Of a stretch of DNA of 64,000 nucleotides, positions 1 through 31,457 are shown piece after piece (the first letter of the stretch is position 1; every line of letters starts with the position of its first letter). A program made the position numbers and the translations under genes. A model generated the notes under the pieces. It did not search any database. It saw nothing but the letters and a program-made list of their open reading frames with translations, and was not told the origin of the DNA. Source of the DNA: Vitis vinifera (taxonomy: Eukaryota; Streptophyta; Magnoliopsida; Vitales; Vitaceae); NCBI RefSeq assembly GCF_030704535.1, contig NC_081807.1, positions 9,450,001-9,514,000 of the forward strand, read 5' to 3'.

Positions 1-888
1 GCTGTCTTCCTACACATAATTTTGAATAACAGCACATGAAAAACACACAGATCTCAGTGCGCAGATTATGAATCACCCTTCATTTTTTCTTAAGAAAAAT
101 AATTTGCATAAACAAAAATGCCAAGGATGAAACAACACACATAAAGGAGAAGCATAAAAATGCACATAAAAAAGTATACAAAAAGAAGGAAATAAAGCAG
201 AACCACTCGACTGAAACCAAACCCACCTCTACCCAGGAAAAAAAAAAAAAAGAATTCCAGACCCCATCCAAAATGCAGAATGTTAGGGTTCCAGTGCTCT
301 CATCTCTGATTATAGTTTCTGCATTCACCATAACTCTAAAAAAACCTGGTAATCCCATTTCAAGTCTAAACAAACCTGCATTCTCCCCATGCCACATGTG
401 TGAGAACAGCACCAACTACCTACCATTCCCAATATTCCAGCAAAAGTACCTAAAGAATTCTGTGCACCCTCTCCTTAAGGTCACATCCAGAAAGAGCCAA
501 TTGTGTCATTTGATTCATGAAGGATACCTACATCGCTCCTACTGTCCTACACTTCTCCCTATCAACAATTCTATGTCATTCCTACAAGTCAAATGTATTA
601 TGCCTTCATTCAGCTAACTTACCATGTAAACCATATCATATAGTTATTGATTATTAGCATCATTTTAACTTTATGGTTCAACTATAAGCATGTGTTATAT
701 AGCAATGTCCAATGTAGATTTCTGATTATTCAACAGGAGTTTTGTGGATGTCTACATCCATGCTCAGTGATGTCAACAGATTCGAGCATCAATAGGCCTT
801 TTGTGTATAACAGCCTGTTAAAAAAAATGCATTTTGTGAAATAGAAACTGGTATTAATGAAAACAATGACTGAAAGCATTTTGGTTAC

Positions 889-18244
<17,356 letters not shown>

Positions 18245-21200
18245 CAGTTTCCTCTCGTCATTGGTTAATTTGAAAGCGATAATTATGGGATAATATGGCA
18301 CATTCTCTTATTCTATGCCCAAATCGAACATCATTCGTCCTTATGTGTATTATTTCTTTATTCCCCATTTCAAAATGGAGAACCCATTCTCCATCCATGG
18401 ATGATTGTTTGTTTGGTATTTGTATATAAAATAAATAAAAATTGTTGGACCCAACATGATGTTAGGAGGTCCAAATTTAAATTCAAGTGGGTTGTGTTAT
18501 AGATTTAATTTATGTTTTTTGTTTATTACACTTTACCCTCTATAACGTGATTTGCATATTACCATTTCCCGTTTAAAATCAAACAATTTATCTTTCATAC
18601 TTTATAATTGCGGATTTTTTGAGTGAGGATGTTACCTTAATTAGACAGAAGACACATGTGCTCTCTACATGACCTACTTAAATGAGAGTAAAAGTGTCAT
18701 TTCTCCTCCTCTTCCTTCTTTCTTCATCCCCATATTACAACCAAAGCATTATTAGATAGTAAAAATTGTAAGAAAATGATGATGATGCAGCATTTTTCTA
18801 AACTTTTTTCTTCTTCTTCTCTCTTCACTCTTTCTCTCTCCTTCCCCTTTCTATTGAAAATTCACATGGGTGAGCACTTTGGGTTTTTTTTTCAAAAGGT
18901 TTGATTTTTTTCCCCCAAATTTCCCCTAAATTTTTTTTAAAATTTTCTAAAACATCAAAACGAAATCCTAACCTTAAAACATAAGTATAACATAAAAACG
19001 AAACTCAACCTTAACCCTAACTCTGTGTTGTGTTAGGTTTGTTTGATTGTTGTTGTTTTTGCACTTTGTTTGGTTGGTAAGAAAATCAATCAATTTTTTT
19101 TTCTTTATAAATTTTGAATTTGAGACCATTTGAATTAGTTAAAGTGATTTTTTAATAATATTGTTATTTTTTTGGTAAAATTTTTTGAGTTTGGTTCCAA
19201 TCACCATATGATTTGTAATCCTATTCGTCTGAATTATAGTTTCTCAGACCGAAATTCTAAGAAAATTCCAATTGGCAATCGAAAGAGGAAGAAGAGGGTT
19301 GGGTTGGGGATTTGGGTGTTTTGAAATGAAATGATTGTTTTACCCTCAGGCACACGAAGAACACATATCTTTCTATCTAAGAAAATAACGTCGTCTCTCA
19401 AAAAATGCACATTGCATGTGATTATAAAAGATAGAGGGCACATTACTCAATTTTGAACTCGATGAGATAATGTGCAAAATACGATATAGGTTATGGGTAA
19501 ATGTAATAAACCTTTTTTTAATAGAAAAAACTATAGAGTATTTATACAACCGCTTAGAAGAAGAGCGGTGATAATTTTTTAAACCAAAATTTAAAACATC
19601 TTTAGAAAAATATAACCTTCAAGTGATAGACTCTAAATTACAAATACATTTTCTAGCCAAACAATACGTTGTTATATTTGCTACTCTATAAATATGACGA
19701 TAAATACAAACATTAAAGTCTTTAGGTATTTTTCAAATTATGAGCAAACATATTGCATTACATGTACATTTTGATTTTATTGCTTTTTATTTATAGTTTT
19801 GTAGTGATACTTTTTTTTCCTCATGATTTCAATGATGGAGATTGGAAGTTTGATATGTATAATTAAAATTATTTTTGAATTTCTAATATTAATTTTTGAG
19901 TTTAAATTAATTTTGAATTTCTAATATTAATTTTGACTTAACTCAGTGGCATCTTTCATGTTATCTTCTTAAATTTAAAATTCTTATGGAATAGGGTTTT
20001 TTTTTTTTGGCTATGAGAAAGTAAAAAATATAATTTTTGAAATGTAATATTGGGATATAAATATTTTATTTATCATTAAATAACTTTGTGCATAAGGCAA
20101 AATAGTTGAAATATGATATGGTAGTAAATGTTTCGTGACACATAAGTTTAATGCAAAATAGAATTATTAAAAAAGTAATATTTTTTAAAATTTCCATATT
20201 AAACTTTTTTTAAAATCATAGGGTTTTTTCGTAAAATTATTAAATAGATATATAATTTATATTGAATTCAAAATAGAGTTTTTGACTTCTTAAAAGCTTA
20301 TCTAAATAGGGCAAATCGCTCACATAAAAATCAAATATGATTTTAATTTATTTTATTTTAATAAAAATTATATAAGGTTAAATTATTTTAATTATTAACA
20401 AGGTTTTGAGGTAGAAAATTGTCTCATCCTAAGTACTACATAATAATTTGATACCCAATCAAAAGGTGCACACCCTAATTCCTTAAACATAGACCCATTA
20501 TCAAGGTTTTGTCCGATTTCAAAGGGATGGGCCCAAGAGAAACCTATCTAACCTACACCATTTTGATCATAACAAACTTGTCTATGGCCCATCCAAGACA
20601 CTTCTCCGTTAAAGTCTAATCTAGATCTTGGTTGAACTTGTCCAACCCAACAATCTCGATCAAGCATTAGAGTTCTACCAAACTTTTTCCTATGAGTTTT
20701 GTTAAAAAATCTAGGTATGCCTAGCGCAATACAATGAGAGTTTTATGTTGAGTTTGGGAATGATGAATCATTCTTGAAAAGGAATTTATTGATTCTTTCC
20801 CAATTGGTTGGACCAAAGGTGAAACAATTTACTTCATGGGTGATGTCTCTAGTTCAAGTCCAAGATGACCCAGTTATGCTAAGGAAAAGAATAGAAGAAA
20901 CATTTAACTCCTTCATGCATATTCTAGTTGACGTAGGGGGATATAACTCCATTGGTAAAGTTCCACTCTTACAATTGGGTTGTTGTGATTATGGGTCAAA
21001 TGTCCAATTGTCCAAGCAATAATGATGGTATCTTATACCTAAACAAGCAATTCACTTTTTCTAAGTAATGGGAAAGATGACCAAAATATGACATTGAAAA
21101 GCTCTATAAAGACAAAGATGGATTGTCAAGAATGTAGGAAAGGTAGGATAGGCAATTGGTCAGATCTAATATGGATTGTACATGGATGGTAGTTAAAGTC

Positions 21201-21866
21201 GACAATTATTCTAAGGTTCTCTCATCTAGGATCCCTGGGGAAGATGATTAAGTTTGCATTGGCAAACAACTTGATACACTATCCCCTTTCAAAACTTTAA
21301 GCGAAATGCAATAAAAGAAAGTAAAATCGCTGGAGTGACCCATTGTCTCCACCTTGTAGGAACTATAAGATCACCTCAAGGGCACCTTCGACATCTAGGG
21401 TCACAAGTTGACCATAAGACCCTATTCAATAAGTGAAATGCATTAGCTATCTACTCTTAAGTTAGGCAATAAGGGTCAAAGAAGAGCAACCACTCATTCT
21501 AAAAACCAAAGAGTCTAGTAAAAAAAGAGGGGAAGCTTTTCATTCCTAGTTCTCTTGTACCTAGGTCCTCCAAAACCACAAGAATCTTTAGTTAGAATGA
21601 GATTCCAACTCAGAACCTTTTGAGATTTTGAGAACAATAACTCTTTTGAGAGCACAGTATAGTAAAAGTTGTAAGTTGTAGTCTAGGGAAAGAGTTATTG
21701 TTTATCATTAGCTTCTATGATAGAATTAGTCAAAGGCCCAAGAAGCAATGATTGCCCTATGGTAGATGTTAGGCATTCAAGTCTGCTTATCTTCAACTCA
21801 TGAACTTAGTTGATATAAATTTATATGATAGCAACCAATTTTTTTTTTCTTTGGTAGTTCAACCTA

Positions 21867-22500
21867 TGAGAGCATTCTTACTTTTTGATATCATCTATTA
21901 TATAATGTTTTCATCGTTCATCAAACTCAAGCATCTACTTCTAATAAATTTATATAGGCGTCAATTCATTGTTATATATTATGTCTTGAAGGAGATAAAA
22001 AAAAAAGCACACCCCAACACTTTATTGCTACTAGTTCATCAATTAAAGCTAAAGGTTTATCAAGACATCCGGGTAAATGATCATCATGCCTTTAGGGTGG
22101 GTCTTGGGGTGTGACAATACATGCATGTATATTGTATCATTTTCTTTGAAAATTATTATTATTATTAACTAATTATCATTTATTTGAAAGATTTTAATTA
22201 ATGTTTCAAAACTACTTCAATAACATAAGCATGTTGTGTCGAGTTTAGTTTTTATAATGGTTAGACCATATATGACACTTTAGGTGAGAACATACCATGA
22301 GCATTCTTACTTTTCAATGTTATCTATTATATAATGCTTTCATCATGCATCAAACTCAAGCATCTACTTTTGATAAATTTGTTTAGGCATCAATTCATTG
22401 CTATACATTATGTCTCGAAGGAGATCTAAAAGAAGTATACCCAAACACTCTATTGCTACTAGTTCATAAATTGAAGTTGAAGGTTCATCAAGATATTCAC
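21867..22500. repeat. Imperfect direct duplication, about 205 bp, offset 430 bp
   Basis: Segments 21867-22072 and 22297-22500 share most of their sequence, for example agcattcttact, caaactcaagcatctact and tattgctactagttcat, with scattered substitutions. The intervening 225 bp is unrelated. The origin is unknown; it could be a relic of a larger transposon or a local duplication. Confidence 0.65.
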
Positions 22501-23109
22501 CAATAGACTACTTGGTGGTATCACATATCCTTTTGGAGTTGCCATTTTATTATCTTAAATACTAATTGACTTTAGTGGTTGAATTATGTACTTCAATGGT
22601 ACATAAGCATCTCATTGTAATTACATTCCAAAAAATTTAAATGAGGCTATAGATATGAAGTGGTCTTTCATGCTTATATGTAGATATAAGATAATGTTAA
22701 TAACTGCACTTGAAGGTTCGTAAGGCACGTTCAATTGAGATATATTAAACAAATCCATTACTTGTTGAAGCTCTCATAAATCAAATTCAATGGAAAAACA
22801 ATAAAATGGTAAAATGTATAAAACATCGATCTGCAATGAAGACCCTACTCATACAATATAATATACTCATGCAATAAGACAATACAATGATCCTACTCAT
22901 GCAATATAATCTATTGTATGATATATGTATTAAACGCTAGATGTTGATTTATCTAATTACTTTAATATTGATGATAACGTTTTAAGTTAATATGTTGCAT
23001 TTTTCTTCCTTCCCAACTAATACATGAAGATATACCCTATAGTATCAATGTAATTATTCCTTAGGATTTCATTTTTCAATTAATTATTTCAACATTTTCA
23101 AATTGATTA

Positions 23110-23142
23110 TAAAAATAATAATAATAATAAATAAATAAATAA
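23110..23142. repeat. AAT/AAAT microsatellite
   Basis: A run of aat repeats passes into aaat repeats in A+T-rich intergenic DNA downstream of the receptor kinase. Confidence 0.7.
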
Positions 23143-23672
23143 GTGACAAGATGAGAAGATATCTCACAAATATAGCTACAAGTTCACACATGTATGTACC
23201 TATAAACATCATTTTAATTTAACATTAAAAGTAAGTATATAAAAATTATTATAACTCTTATTTACATGGAATTAAAAATATATTATTCAAAACAATAAAA
23301 ATCTATATATTTGAAATTTTAGTCTAATATTACTTCAATAAGGATAAAATTTGAAAATATACTAAAAATTACCATTTTATTTATCATTAAATAAATAATC
23401 TTAATACAATAAATAAGCTATGTACACACATCCACACCCGGTATGAATCAAGACATGATAGTTGACATGATCTTTTTGTATAGTTGTTCTAATTATTTTG
23501 CTCATTGGGTACCAAAAACTCTACAATTTATAATCTTTTTACATTCCAATTAGGGATGACGAGTAATACAATTAAACTACATGACATATGACCTTCATCC
23601 GTGACATGGTTTTAGTACAAAATCTTGTCAAATGTTTGGACATTGCCAAACATATACAAGAAAAGACATAGT

Positions 23673-26600
23673 TTAGAATTCAAGGGATGGAGCACTACCT
23701 TCACCACCCTTGCTAACTACAATGTTTGTAAGCTTACAAGGCTTGAAGTCTTCCAACATTTGAACCACCATTCTCATGGAAGGCCTCAATACCGGAATCT
23801 TTGCGGTGCAATGAATTGAAATTTGCAACACCTTGACGGCATCTTCCTTGAAGGCCTCTGAGATGGCGGAGTCCACCAAACCAACTGCATCCTCTCTACT
23901 CTTCATGTTGTTGTATACCCAATACACTATGTCCTTATTCTCCCCGAATTCTGGTTCGATTGGTCTTTTACCTGTCACCAACTCCATCAACACCACCCCA
24001 AAGCTGTACACATCGCTCTTCTCCGTTACCTTGCATGTGTATGCGTACTCTGTATAAAAAATTGTCATATTAGTCAATAAAAACTAAGTATATAAAACCT
24101 TATTTAGCGATGGCTATGAACGGTTAAAAAGAGAGATTTACCGGGAGCTATGTACCCATGGGTGCCAGCAATCACATGCGTCGTGTCCCCACCTGCAGCT
24201 CCGTGCAGCATCTTCGCCAGCCCAAAGTCAGCAATCCTAGGCTTCAGATCAACGTCCAATAGGATATTACTGGACTTGACATCGCGATGTATGACCGTCC
24301 GATCACATCCATGGTGCAGATACTCTAATCCTCTACCGGCCCCCACCGCGATGTCGTATCTCACATCCCAATCCATCTCCATTTTCTGACACGTGTGCAA
24401 CCGGTCCCACAAGCTCCCGTTCCTCAGGTACTCGTAAACCAGCAGATCCGAGTCCTCGCTCGTGATGCTACAGTACAGTTTCACCACGTTCATGTGCCTC
24501 ACCGAGCTCAGCGTCGCCACCTCCGCCTCGTACTCCGAAGGCCGTCTATTACGTTTCCCCAACATCGCCGTCGTGCTCCGGCATGCTCTCCTGTCGCCGG
24601 AGGCTGATTTCCACATGTGTTTCACGGCGAGCTCGGTGCCGTTCCCGAGGACAACCTTGTACACGTTTCCCGATGCGCCTTTGCCGATGAGGTTGTCTTG
24701 TTTGATTGAGTTGATGATTTCTGATTCGGAGAAGGACAGCGAACGGTATGATTTCAGATCCCAAGAATCTGATTTGATCAGACGGTCGTGATCTTTGGAT
24801 CTTATTTTGACGATGATGAAGCATGCGGTGCAGATGAGCATGACGGCTGCTACGGCGACGAAGCAGGAGATGACTCTCCTGAGATCACCGGACAAGCCCG
24901 GATTCGACGAGCATGATCGGAAATGCGTGATGGTCTCACTGCACAGATCAGGATTTCCGGAGAAGCTCCCGTTATACGCTGACAAAGATTCCGGTACGCG
25001 GCCGCTCAACTTATTGTTTGTTAGATCAAGAAGACTCAATCTAAGCGATGACAGACTCGAGGGAATTTCGCCGGAAAGTTGGTTGTTGGATAGGTTTAAG
25101 GAGTTTAGAGTGGATAAAGTTCCAAGACTCTCAGGGATTTCACCGGAAAGAGAATTACCGGAGAGGTTGACATCGTCTAAGGAAACACACGAGCCTAGGG
25201 ACTCTGGAATGGGGCCGGAGAACTTGTTTTCTTGCAGATTAAGACTGTTTAATGCTTTCAATTCTCCGATTGTCGCTGGAATTTTACCCGAAAACTTGTT
25301 CGAACTCAGATCAATAACCACTAACAATGAAGCTTTCGAGATTTCCTCGGGCAATTCACCAGAAAATTCATTGTCAGCCAAGAACAATTGTGCTAGAGAC
25401 TTGGCATTCCCAATGTCGGAGGTCACCGGGCCATGGAAATGATTCACCCTAAAATCAATTAGACTGAGATTGGGCAAACTCCATATTCCGGCAGGCACTA
25501 TGCCCGAAAGAAAATTGTTGTTAACTCGTAACCGCTTCAACGGCAAACAGTTTGCATAGTTTGCTGGTATTTCACCGGTGAATTTATTTTTGAGCACGGT
25601 GAGTGCACCCAACTTCCCCTGCTTGCACATCTCTGGCGGTATAGCGCCGGTGAGAAAATTCTCTGAAACATCAATGAAGGTGAGGTCCCCCCATGAACCA
25701 AGCTTTTGCGGAAGCGGACCGGTGAGATTGTTGGTGTACAGCGAGAATTCTTCAAGGTATTTGAACTCCCCAAACTCCTGAGGAACCTCTCCTGAGAATT
25801 GATTTTCGAATAGTTGAAGGGAAGCGAGCTTAGTCAAGAATCTCAGCTCCGAGAGATCACCTTCCAGACTATTATTCGAAGCATCGAAATTCACAAGGTT
25901 CGTAAGGTTTCCGAATCCTTCCGGGAACTTTCCAGAAAACCTGTTGTCATATAGCTCGAGCTGCCAAAGCTTGGAAAGTTTTCCGATTCCCACCGGAATT
26001 TCCCCATGCAGGTAATTATCCGAGAGTTCGAGATTTTGAAGCTGTGTCAAATTTCCAATTCCTTCTGGAACTTGTCCTTCTAAGCTGCTGTTTGTAAGAT
26101 AAAGCCAATACAATTTATCGAGCTTCAGAATCTCCAGAGGAAATGAACTTCTCTCAAATTGATTGTCTCCGAGGCTCAAAAACTCAAGATTGGTGAGATT
26201 CTCCAGTGATTTCCATGGAAAACTCCCCGAAAATCCGCTACAGTTTAAATTTAAGAATTTCAGGCCACTCAAAGATGACAACTCCGGCACCGTTCCCGTA
26301 AAAAAATTGACCCCCAAGTCCAAGTACTGCAACTGACTGCAATTCTTCAAGCCTTCGCCGATGCCTCCATGCAAAACATTTGCTCCCAGATCGATCTTTT
26401 CAAGCGATTTCAACTCACATATGGAATCAAAAGGAAGAACCCCCTCCAGTTGTTGCTCAGGAAGCAATATCTCTGTAACAAACCCATTGGAATTGCAGAC
26501 GATTCCAGTGAAATTGCGAACGGAATTGCCCTGTGTCCATGTATCGAAAACACTCGTGTTGGATTTTTCGAGTGCTGATTTGAACTTGAGCAGTATTTGG

Positions 26601-26692
26601 AGCTCGTCGGATTGAGAAGGAAGAATCACGGAGAAGATGAAAAGGAGAAGAACGAGCAGAGGCGGTGGCCGGTAAAGGTGGCGTGCCGACAT
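23673..26692 (-). CDS. IKU2: LRR receptor-like kinase, HAIKU2/RLK7 type
   Basis: Two exons, 24142-26692 and 23673-24049, join in the APE codon region to give 975 aa, close to the usual size of this family. The first ATG is at 26692; no ATG precedes it in frame. The order is signal peptide (residues 1-28, hydrophobic PPLLVLLLFIFSVILP), about 20 leucine-rich repeats of the LxxNxLSGxIP type, a transmembrane helix near residue 603-626, and a kinase domain from about residue 667. Kinase motifs are intact: GKGASGNVYK (Gly loop), AVKHMWK (Lys), HRDVKSSNILLD (catalytic loop), IADFGLAK, and GTHGYIAPEYAY across the splice. It should be an active Ser/Thr kinase at the plasma membrane. LRR-XI relatives control endosperm growth and seed size (HAIKU2) or peptide-triggered immunity (RLK7). 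Which role applies here cannot be told from sequence. Confidence 0.93.
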
Positions 26693-28237
26693 GGCGGCGT
26701 TCAAAGGAGGAGGAAGGGGAAGGACGTGTGTTTAAACGTTTTACTATAATACACAGTATGGAAAGGAGACGGAAGGGGGGCTTCAACCATTTAACACGAG
26801 GTGGCTGAGTCACTGTGCTTTGAAATTTGACTAAATGTAGCAAGAAGGAAGATTTGCATGCAAAGTAGGACTTTCTCTGGCATGTCACTGTTGCCTCTCC
26901 GACATCTGTCCTCCCATGTCACCCTCGTAACCCTTTGACATGAGATAAACGCTTCTGTCCGGTGAGTTATTCTTACTCTCTTCCCAGACAGTCATATTTA
27001 TAAAATTAAAATAATTAAAAAGAGTAATTGTTCAACTGTTTTGGTAAAAAGAAAATAAGAAAGCACGCTTCACACATAAAATAATTTTTAATTATTTTCA
27101 AAATAGAAAAAAAATATAACGTACACTTTTTAGTATATAAACCTTTTTTTAAAAAAAAACTTAAAGATCTGTTTAATAACTATTTGGCAAAACAGTTATA
27201 AAAAATAATTTTTAAAAGCGATTTTAATGTTTTTTAAAACAAAAGTCTAGTATTCGTACTGTGTGTCATTGACATGTGTAATGGGTAATCATTTTAGTAA
27301 TTCTTAATTATTTAAAAGCTTTTTTAAATCAAGGTTTCAATTGAGAAGACATAGAAATAGATGATTTGTCGTATGTGAAGAAATAGGTTCATGAGTAGAC
27401 AATTTCGTGCATGTTAGAAAAACCTTTGCGATGGTCACACATGTCTAAAAACTCAAGCGTGAAAGGTGGTTGGCGGCAGGGGTAGCATGTGAGAGGGTTG
27501 AAAATTGGTATAAAGATGCCTATTGGGAGCGCTCGTCAAAGCGAGTAAGGTGTGCGGTGGGAAAAGAATGTCGTCTTGCGAAGAAACCACAGCAGAGAGA
27601 GGGTGGTGGCCGCCGCGGTTGACTGATGCCCAGCTCAGCAAAACCAGTCAGAAAGGTCCTGGTTCCTGGAAAGGTACCCATCCCCTCCCTTTCAAGTTGC
27701 TCTCATTAGTCATTACTCATGAGTCGCCACATCAGTATGTTCACTCGAAGCCCACAATGCCTTGGGCAGTTGAAAAGCCAAAAAAAATTGGTTCACACTA
27801 GGTGTTTCTCACACGCCTTCTCTCCACCACTTTATAAAAAATCATTAATCTTATATTATTGTGACCTATTACTCTGTCGAAAATTCACTTAATAGAAAAT
27901 TTTGTTCATCAATTTTTCTTAAGAAAATATTAATCTATCGAATAGGCACTCGAAATCTAGATGATTTAGGTTATTGAATGATGACATACATAAATGAAAT
28001 CGATACATTTAAATACAAATTAATAAGATTTAAAAATATACATGGAATATCATCTGATTGATAATATCTTTATGATGCCTTAAAACTCGAAAATGTTTGT
28101 ATGATATCAAACCAATGAAATTTAGGTACAAATAATTAAAACTACAAAATACATATGTATTAATTATGGACATTTCGGACAAATAAAACTAAAAATATAT
28201 GCTTGTGTGTGTAATAATAATAATAATATCCTAGTTA
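26693..28237. other. Upstream region of the receptor kinase; no gene seen
   Basis: This stretch holds the 5' region of the minus-strand kinase gene. A TATA-like stretch (tattatag on the minus strand, about 26741-26748) lies some 50 bp before its ATG. Positions 27000-27260 are A+T-rich with repeated gttttggtaaa/tttggcaaaac words, possibly a decayed MITE. Frames at 27453-27801 are short and unrecognised. Nothing else is supported. Confidence 0.4.
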
Positions 28238-28245
28238 GCTCTACA

Positions 28246-28756
28246 TAGGGATGACAATGGGGTAGATCTTTTCGGGTACCCGTCCTATCCTATCCCTAAT
28301 AGGACGAGGTTTAATTTTAATAAACGGGTTTGGGATGGGTTTGAGAATTTTTTTTTAAAACCCGGGATGGGTTCGGGTATTGCCCCACCCCGCTCCAATT
28401 ATATATAAAATTAAAATTAAAATTTAATTTAATTTAATTTTTATTTTACTATTTTTAATATATAGATAATAATAAAATATTTTTAATAAAATAAGTTATA
28501 AAAAAATATAATAATTTAATTATTTATAAAATATATTTATTTTAATATAATTAAAAATTTTAAAAATAATTTTTTTAAAAAAAAATTAAAATTCAAAAAA
28601 AGTTAAACAGGGTGGGTACGAGAATTTATCATACCCATCCCGCCCCACCTTGCCCGGTTTAATTTTTTAAATGGGACGAGATGAGAATTGTTTCGAATAA
28701 ATGGGGCGAGGTTGAGATGGCACGATCCGTCCCGAATTTGCCCTGTTACCATCCTA
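28246..28756. mobile_element. Non-autonomous hAT element with perfect 8-bp TSD, copy 1
   Basis: The ends are tagggatgacaatgggg and the complement taggatggtaacaggg, a short imperfect inverted repeat typical of plant hAT elements. gctctaca flanks both sides exactly (28238-28245 and 28757-28764). The body has G+C-rich ends with gggtacgggt-type words and an A+T-rich centre with no transposase. A diverged relative lies at 58945-59392. Confidence 0.85.
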
Positions 28757-28764
28757 GCTCTACA

Positions 28765-29877
28765 TGGTCTTCGCGACCATATAACTGCAACAGTATGGCC
28801 AAAAAGGAAGAGGACAAATAGCAAAGAAGAAATTAGGAGATGTGCATGGTCAAGGAGGAGAAAAGTAGTATCAGAGCTCCTGTCAGATTGAATGCATTTT
28901 GTATCTCTAGTGAAATTGGTAGCTTCTTGGATGATGCACACTTCAAGTGCATCAATAAACAAAAGTGGTAATAATTGGCAACTTGATTAGGTATGTGGTT
29001 TATAAACAGGACAACCCAAATGGCACAAAAAGTCAATAGCATTAAAATAAAATAAAATAAAATCGTTCAAAATTGGAAACTGTTTTCCTTAGGATAAAAA
29101 TAGTTTTCTATTTTAAAAAATTGTTGTCCTTATTGTATAACATATTTAACACCAGTAAATAGAGCAGATTAGAACGACCCACTAAATTGAGAGAAGATTG
29201 GAACACAACCCAATGCCTAAAACAAGACAATATAGCCATCCAAGCAAACACCACAACAACCCAAGGCCCAAAAGTGACTTCATCAAATTTTATGCCATTC
29301 AACTTTTTCTTTTCTAATTGTTTTTTTCTCTTAAGATGAAGGCAATTAAGTTTAATAAGATGGTGCAAAGAAGACTAATAGAAAGGGACACATGACTTTT
29401 CAACAACCAATATTCCTTTCAAAATAAGTAAGGTTGGAGGAAAAGAATCCCAAAGACTAATGATGCAATCTTTAAATTCCTCTTAAGAAAAGCATAATTG
29501 ATGCCTGTGAACTTTATTTTTATATCATATTGATATTAAAGGAATAAGAATCTCTTCAAATCTTCACCACCACATTATATAACAAACTATTTATTTGAAA
29601 TAATAATCACATACAATAAGTAATGCATACTTTGAAGTATGAACACAAAATTTTCTTTCTGTTAGATGTGGATTCTTTTGACAGTGACTAATATCTAATC
29701 TACCTTTCCAATTAGAAAATTGTGACATCTCTATTACCTAATAAATTGACATGTTCAATTTTTCTTAGTACAACTTACTTCGAAAATGAAATTAGGAGTT
29801 AAAAGTTTCATGATGTAGTATGGCAAACTCATTTCTCATTCATTGTCGTATTTAAATTACTTATTAAAAATGTAAAA
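28765..29877. other. No gene recognised
   Basis: Between two miniature elements. Around 29150-29380 the text looks like a decayed retroelement 3' region on the minus strand, but no family motif is readable. Confidence 0.3.
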
Positions 29878-30242
29878 GTGTGTTTAATAAATCAATTTAA
29901 TGACTTAACAATAAGTAAATTAAATATGTTTGATAAAATAATTTAATATCATAACTTGAAATTAAAAATGATTTCAAATATTAAGTTAAAATAGTTAACT
30001 TATTTTTTTATAATAAATATTTTAAAGTTAACTTATTTAATAAAAAAACCTATTAATTAAAAAAAATACTAGTTAAAACTAATGATAATAAACATTAATT
30101 ATAATTAATGAGAGTAAATATATCAATTTGATAACTTAAATATACTTAAAGTAAAAAATACGTAATAAATTTTAAGTTAATAATTTAATTTAAAATCAAC
30201 TTAAGTCATTAAGTAATAAGTAATAAATTTTGCCAAACATCC
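29878..30242. mobile_element. Probable MITE
   Basis: The left end gtgtgtttaataaatcaatt and the complement of the right end ggatgtttggcaaaatttat are related. Both are followed by a ttaatgacttaa block in inverted order, so the 365-bp segment can fold back on itself. The interior is nearly all A+T. No clear TSD was found. Confidence 0.5.
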
Positions 30243-31457
30243 ATTGAATCTAATTCAAAGTTAGCATAACTTTTATCATTCTCTGAAGTTATTTTAATCT
30301 CTTAATTATCTTTCTAAAATTTTAATCCATAGAAAATTAAAAGAAGCTAGGGCATACTTAAAATTTTGTAATGATTCATGGGTCACTAATAATAGAGGAA
30401 GAAACTTGTCACAAGGGCCATGACAACTTGGACTTTTAAGAGGTTCATTGTATTGCACCTTAATCTTTAACAAAAATAGTCAACTTTCTATTCCCACTTT
30501 TTTCTTATGGCATTGAAATGGGTAACTTAAATATTAGTCTACAACTCCTAATAAAATATATTAGTACAATAATATATCACCTTTTAGGCTTATGGGTGGA
30601 AAAAAATAACTTAGAATATGAGCATCCATGAAATGATAATTTCAAAGCCCTATGATGGCTTCTAAATTTCTTTTGACATTTGAAGTTATTGAACTACATA
30701 AAAAAAATGCAAAAGTTGGAATATATTTGGACTAATATTAATATTTTATGATGATTTCCAAGCAAAACTCAAATTTTTGTGTTCAAGCACTTGAATATTC
30801 ACCTTTTTTTGGAATCTTTTCAAAATTGTAACTTGTGGGGCATTTTATGAATATATTAGTGTAAAGAAAATACAAAATTAAGAAAAGGTAGATTATAACA
30901 AAGCTAAGTTTAGATTTAATATTTATTTTTAAGTATAGTAGTTAAAAAAATTTCCTTTAAATCATAAAAATGAAACTATATGAAATTAAAAAAGGAAATA
31001 AAAAAGAATGGAGAGAAGGTTAACCAAAATCAATCTTCAGGATTTTTATTATAAGGTTATGGGTACATTAAGTTAAGATTGCATTTCACATTTTTATTTA
31101 AGAATTTGAATTCATCTAAGTGACTAAATTGGTTTTACATTTTCATAATTTGGATAAAAATATTTTTATGGAAAAACCTATTCTAATATGATCATATTTC
31201 TTCAAATATGCTTCCAAAATGTTAAAAAAAATTGTTTAGTTGAGTTTTCCTAAGGTTTTTGTGTCACAAACTTGAAAAACTTTCATAAAAACTCAAGTCA
31301 TTGGAGAATTGATCAATGGTGGTTTTAAGGGCCTTGTGTGCTCTAAGGTCCAAAAGCCACCAATTGAAACAAGACCTCAATCGAATGGTTCAACAATCTA
31401 TTGTTGTCGTTCCTACCACCTAAGGGATATTAAATGAATGGAATTGGGATATGGATG
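30243..31457. other. No gene seen
   Basis: A+T-rich sequence with frequent stops in all frames. No motif, repeat family or RNA gene was recognised. Confidence 0.4.

Larger units (their letters stand above)
18245..23672. other. Intergenic, no gene recognised
   Basis: This stretch lies between the 5' end of PIP and the 3' end of the receptor kinase. The part to about 19500 is A+T-rich, with pyrimidine tracts at 18700-18860, and could hold the PIP promoter. The region 20450-21800 has no intact frame. The 82-codon frame at 20774-21022 (MKRNLLILSQ...) is not recognised and is probably not a gene. A dispersed duplication lies at 21867-22500. Confidence 0.5.

Noticed and set aside
24795..25442. 215-codon frame opposite the LRR domain
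   Set aside because: Antisense frames in leucine-rich repeats are commonly open because of the repeated codons. There is no independent support.
23673..26692. Truncated kinase ending GKSLFLTVHSHR at 24104
   Set aside because: That tail is intron readthrough. A GT donor at 24141/24140 and an acceptor at 24050 restore the APE motif and the rest of the kinase.
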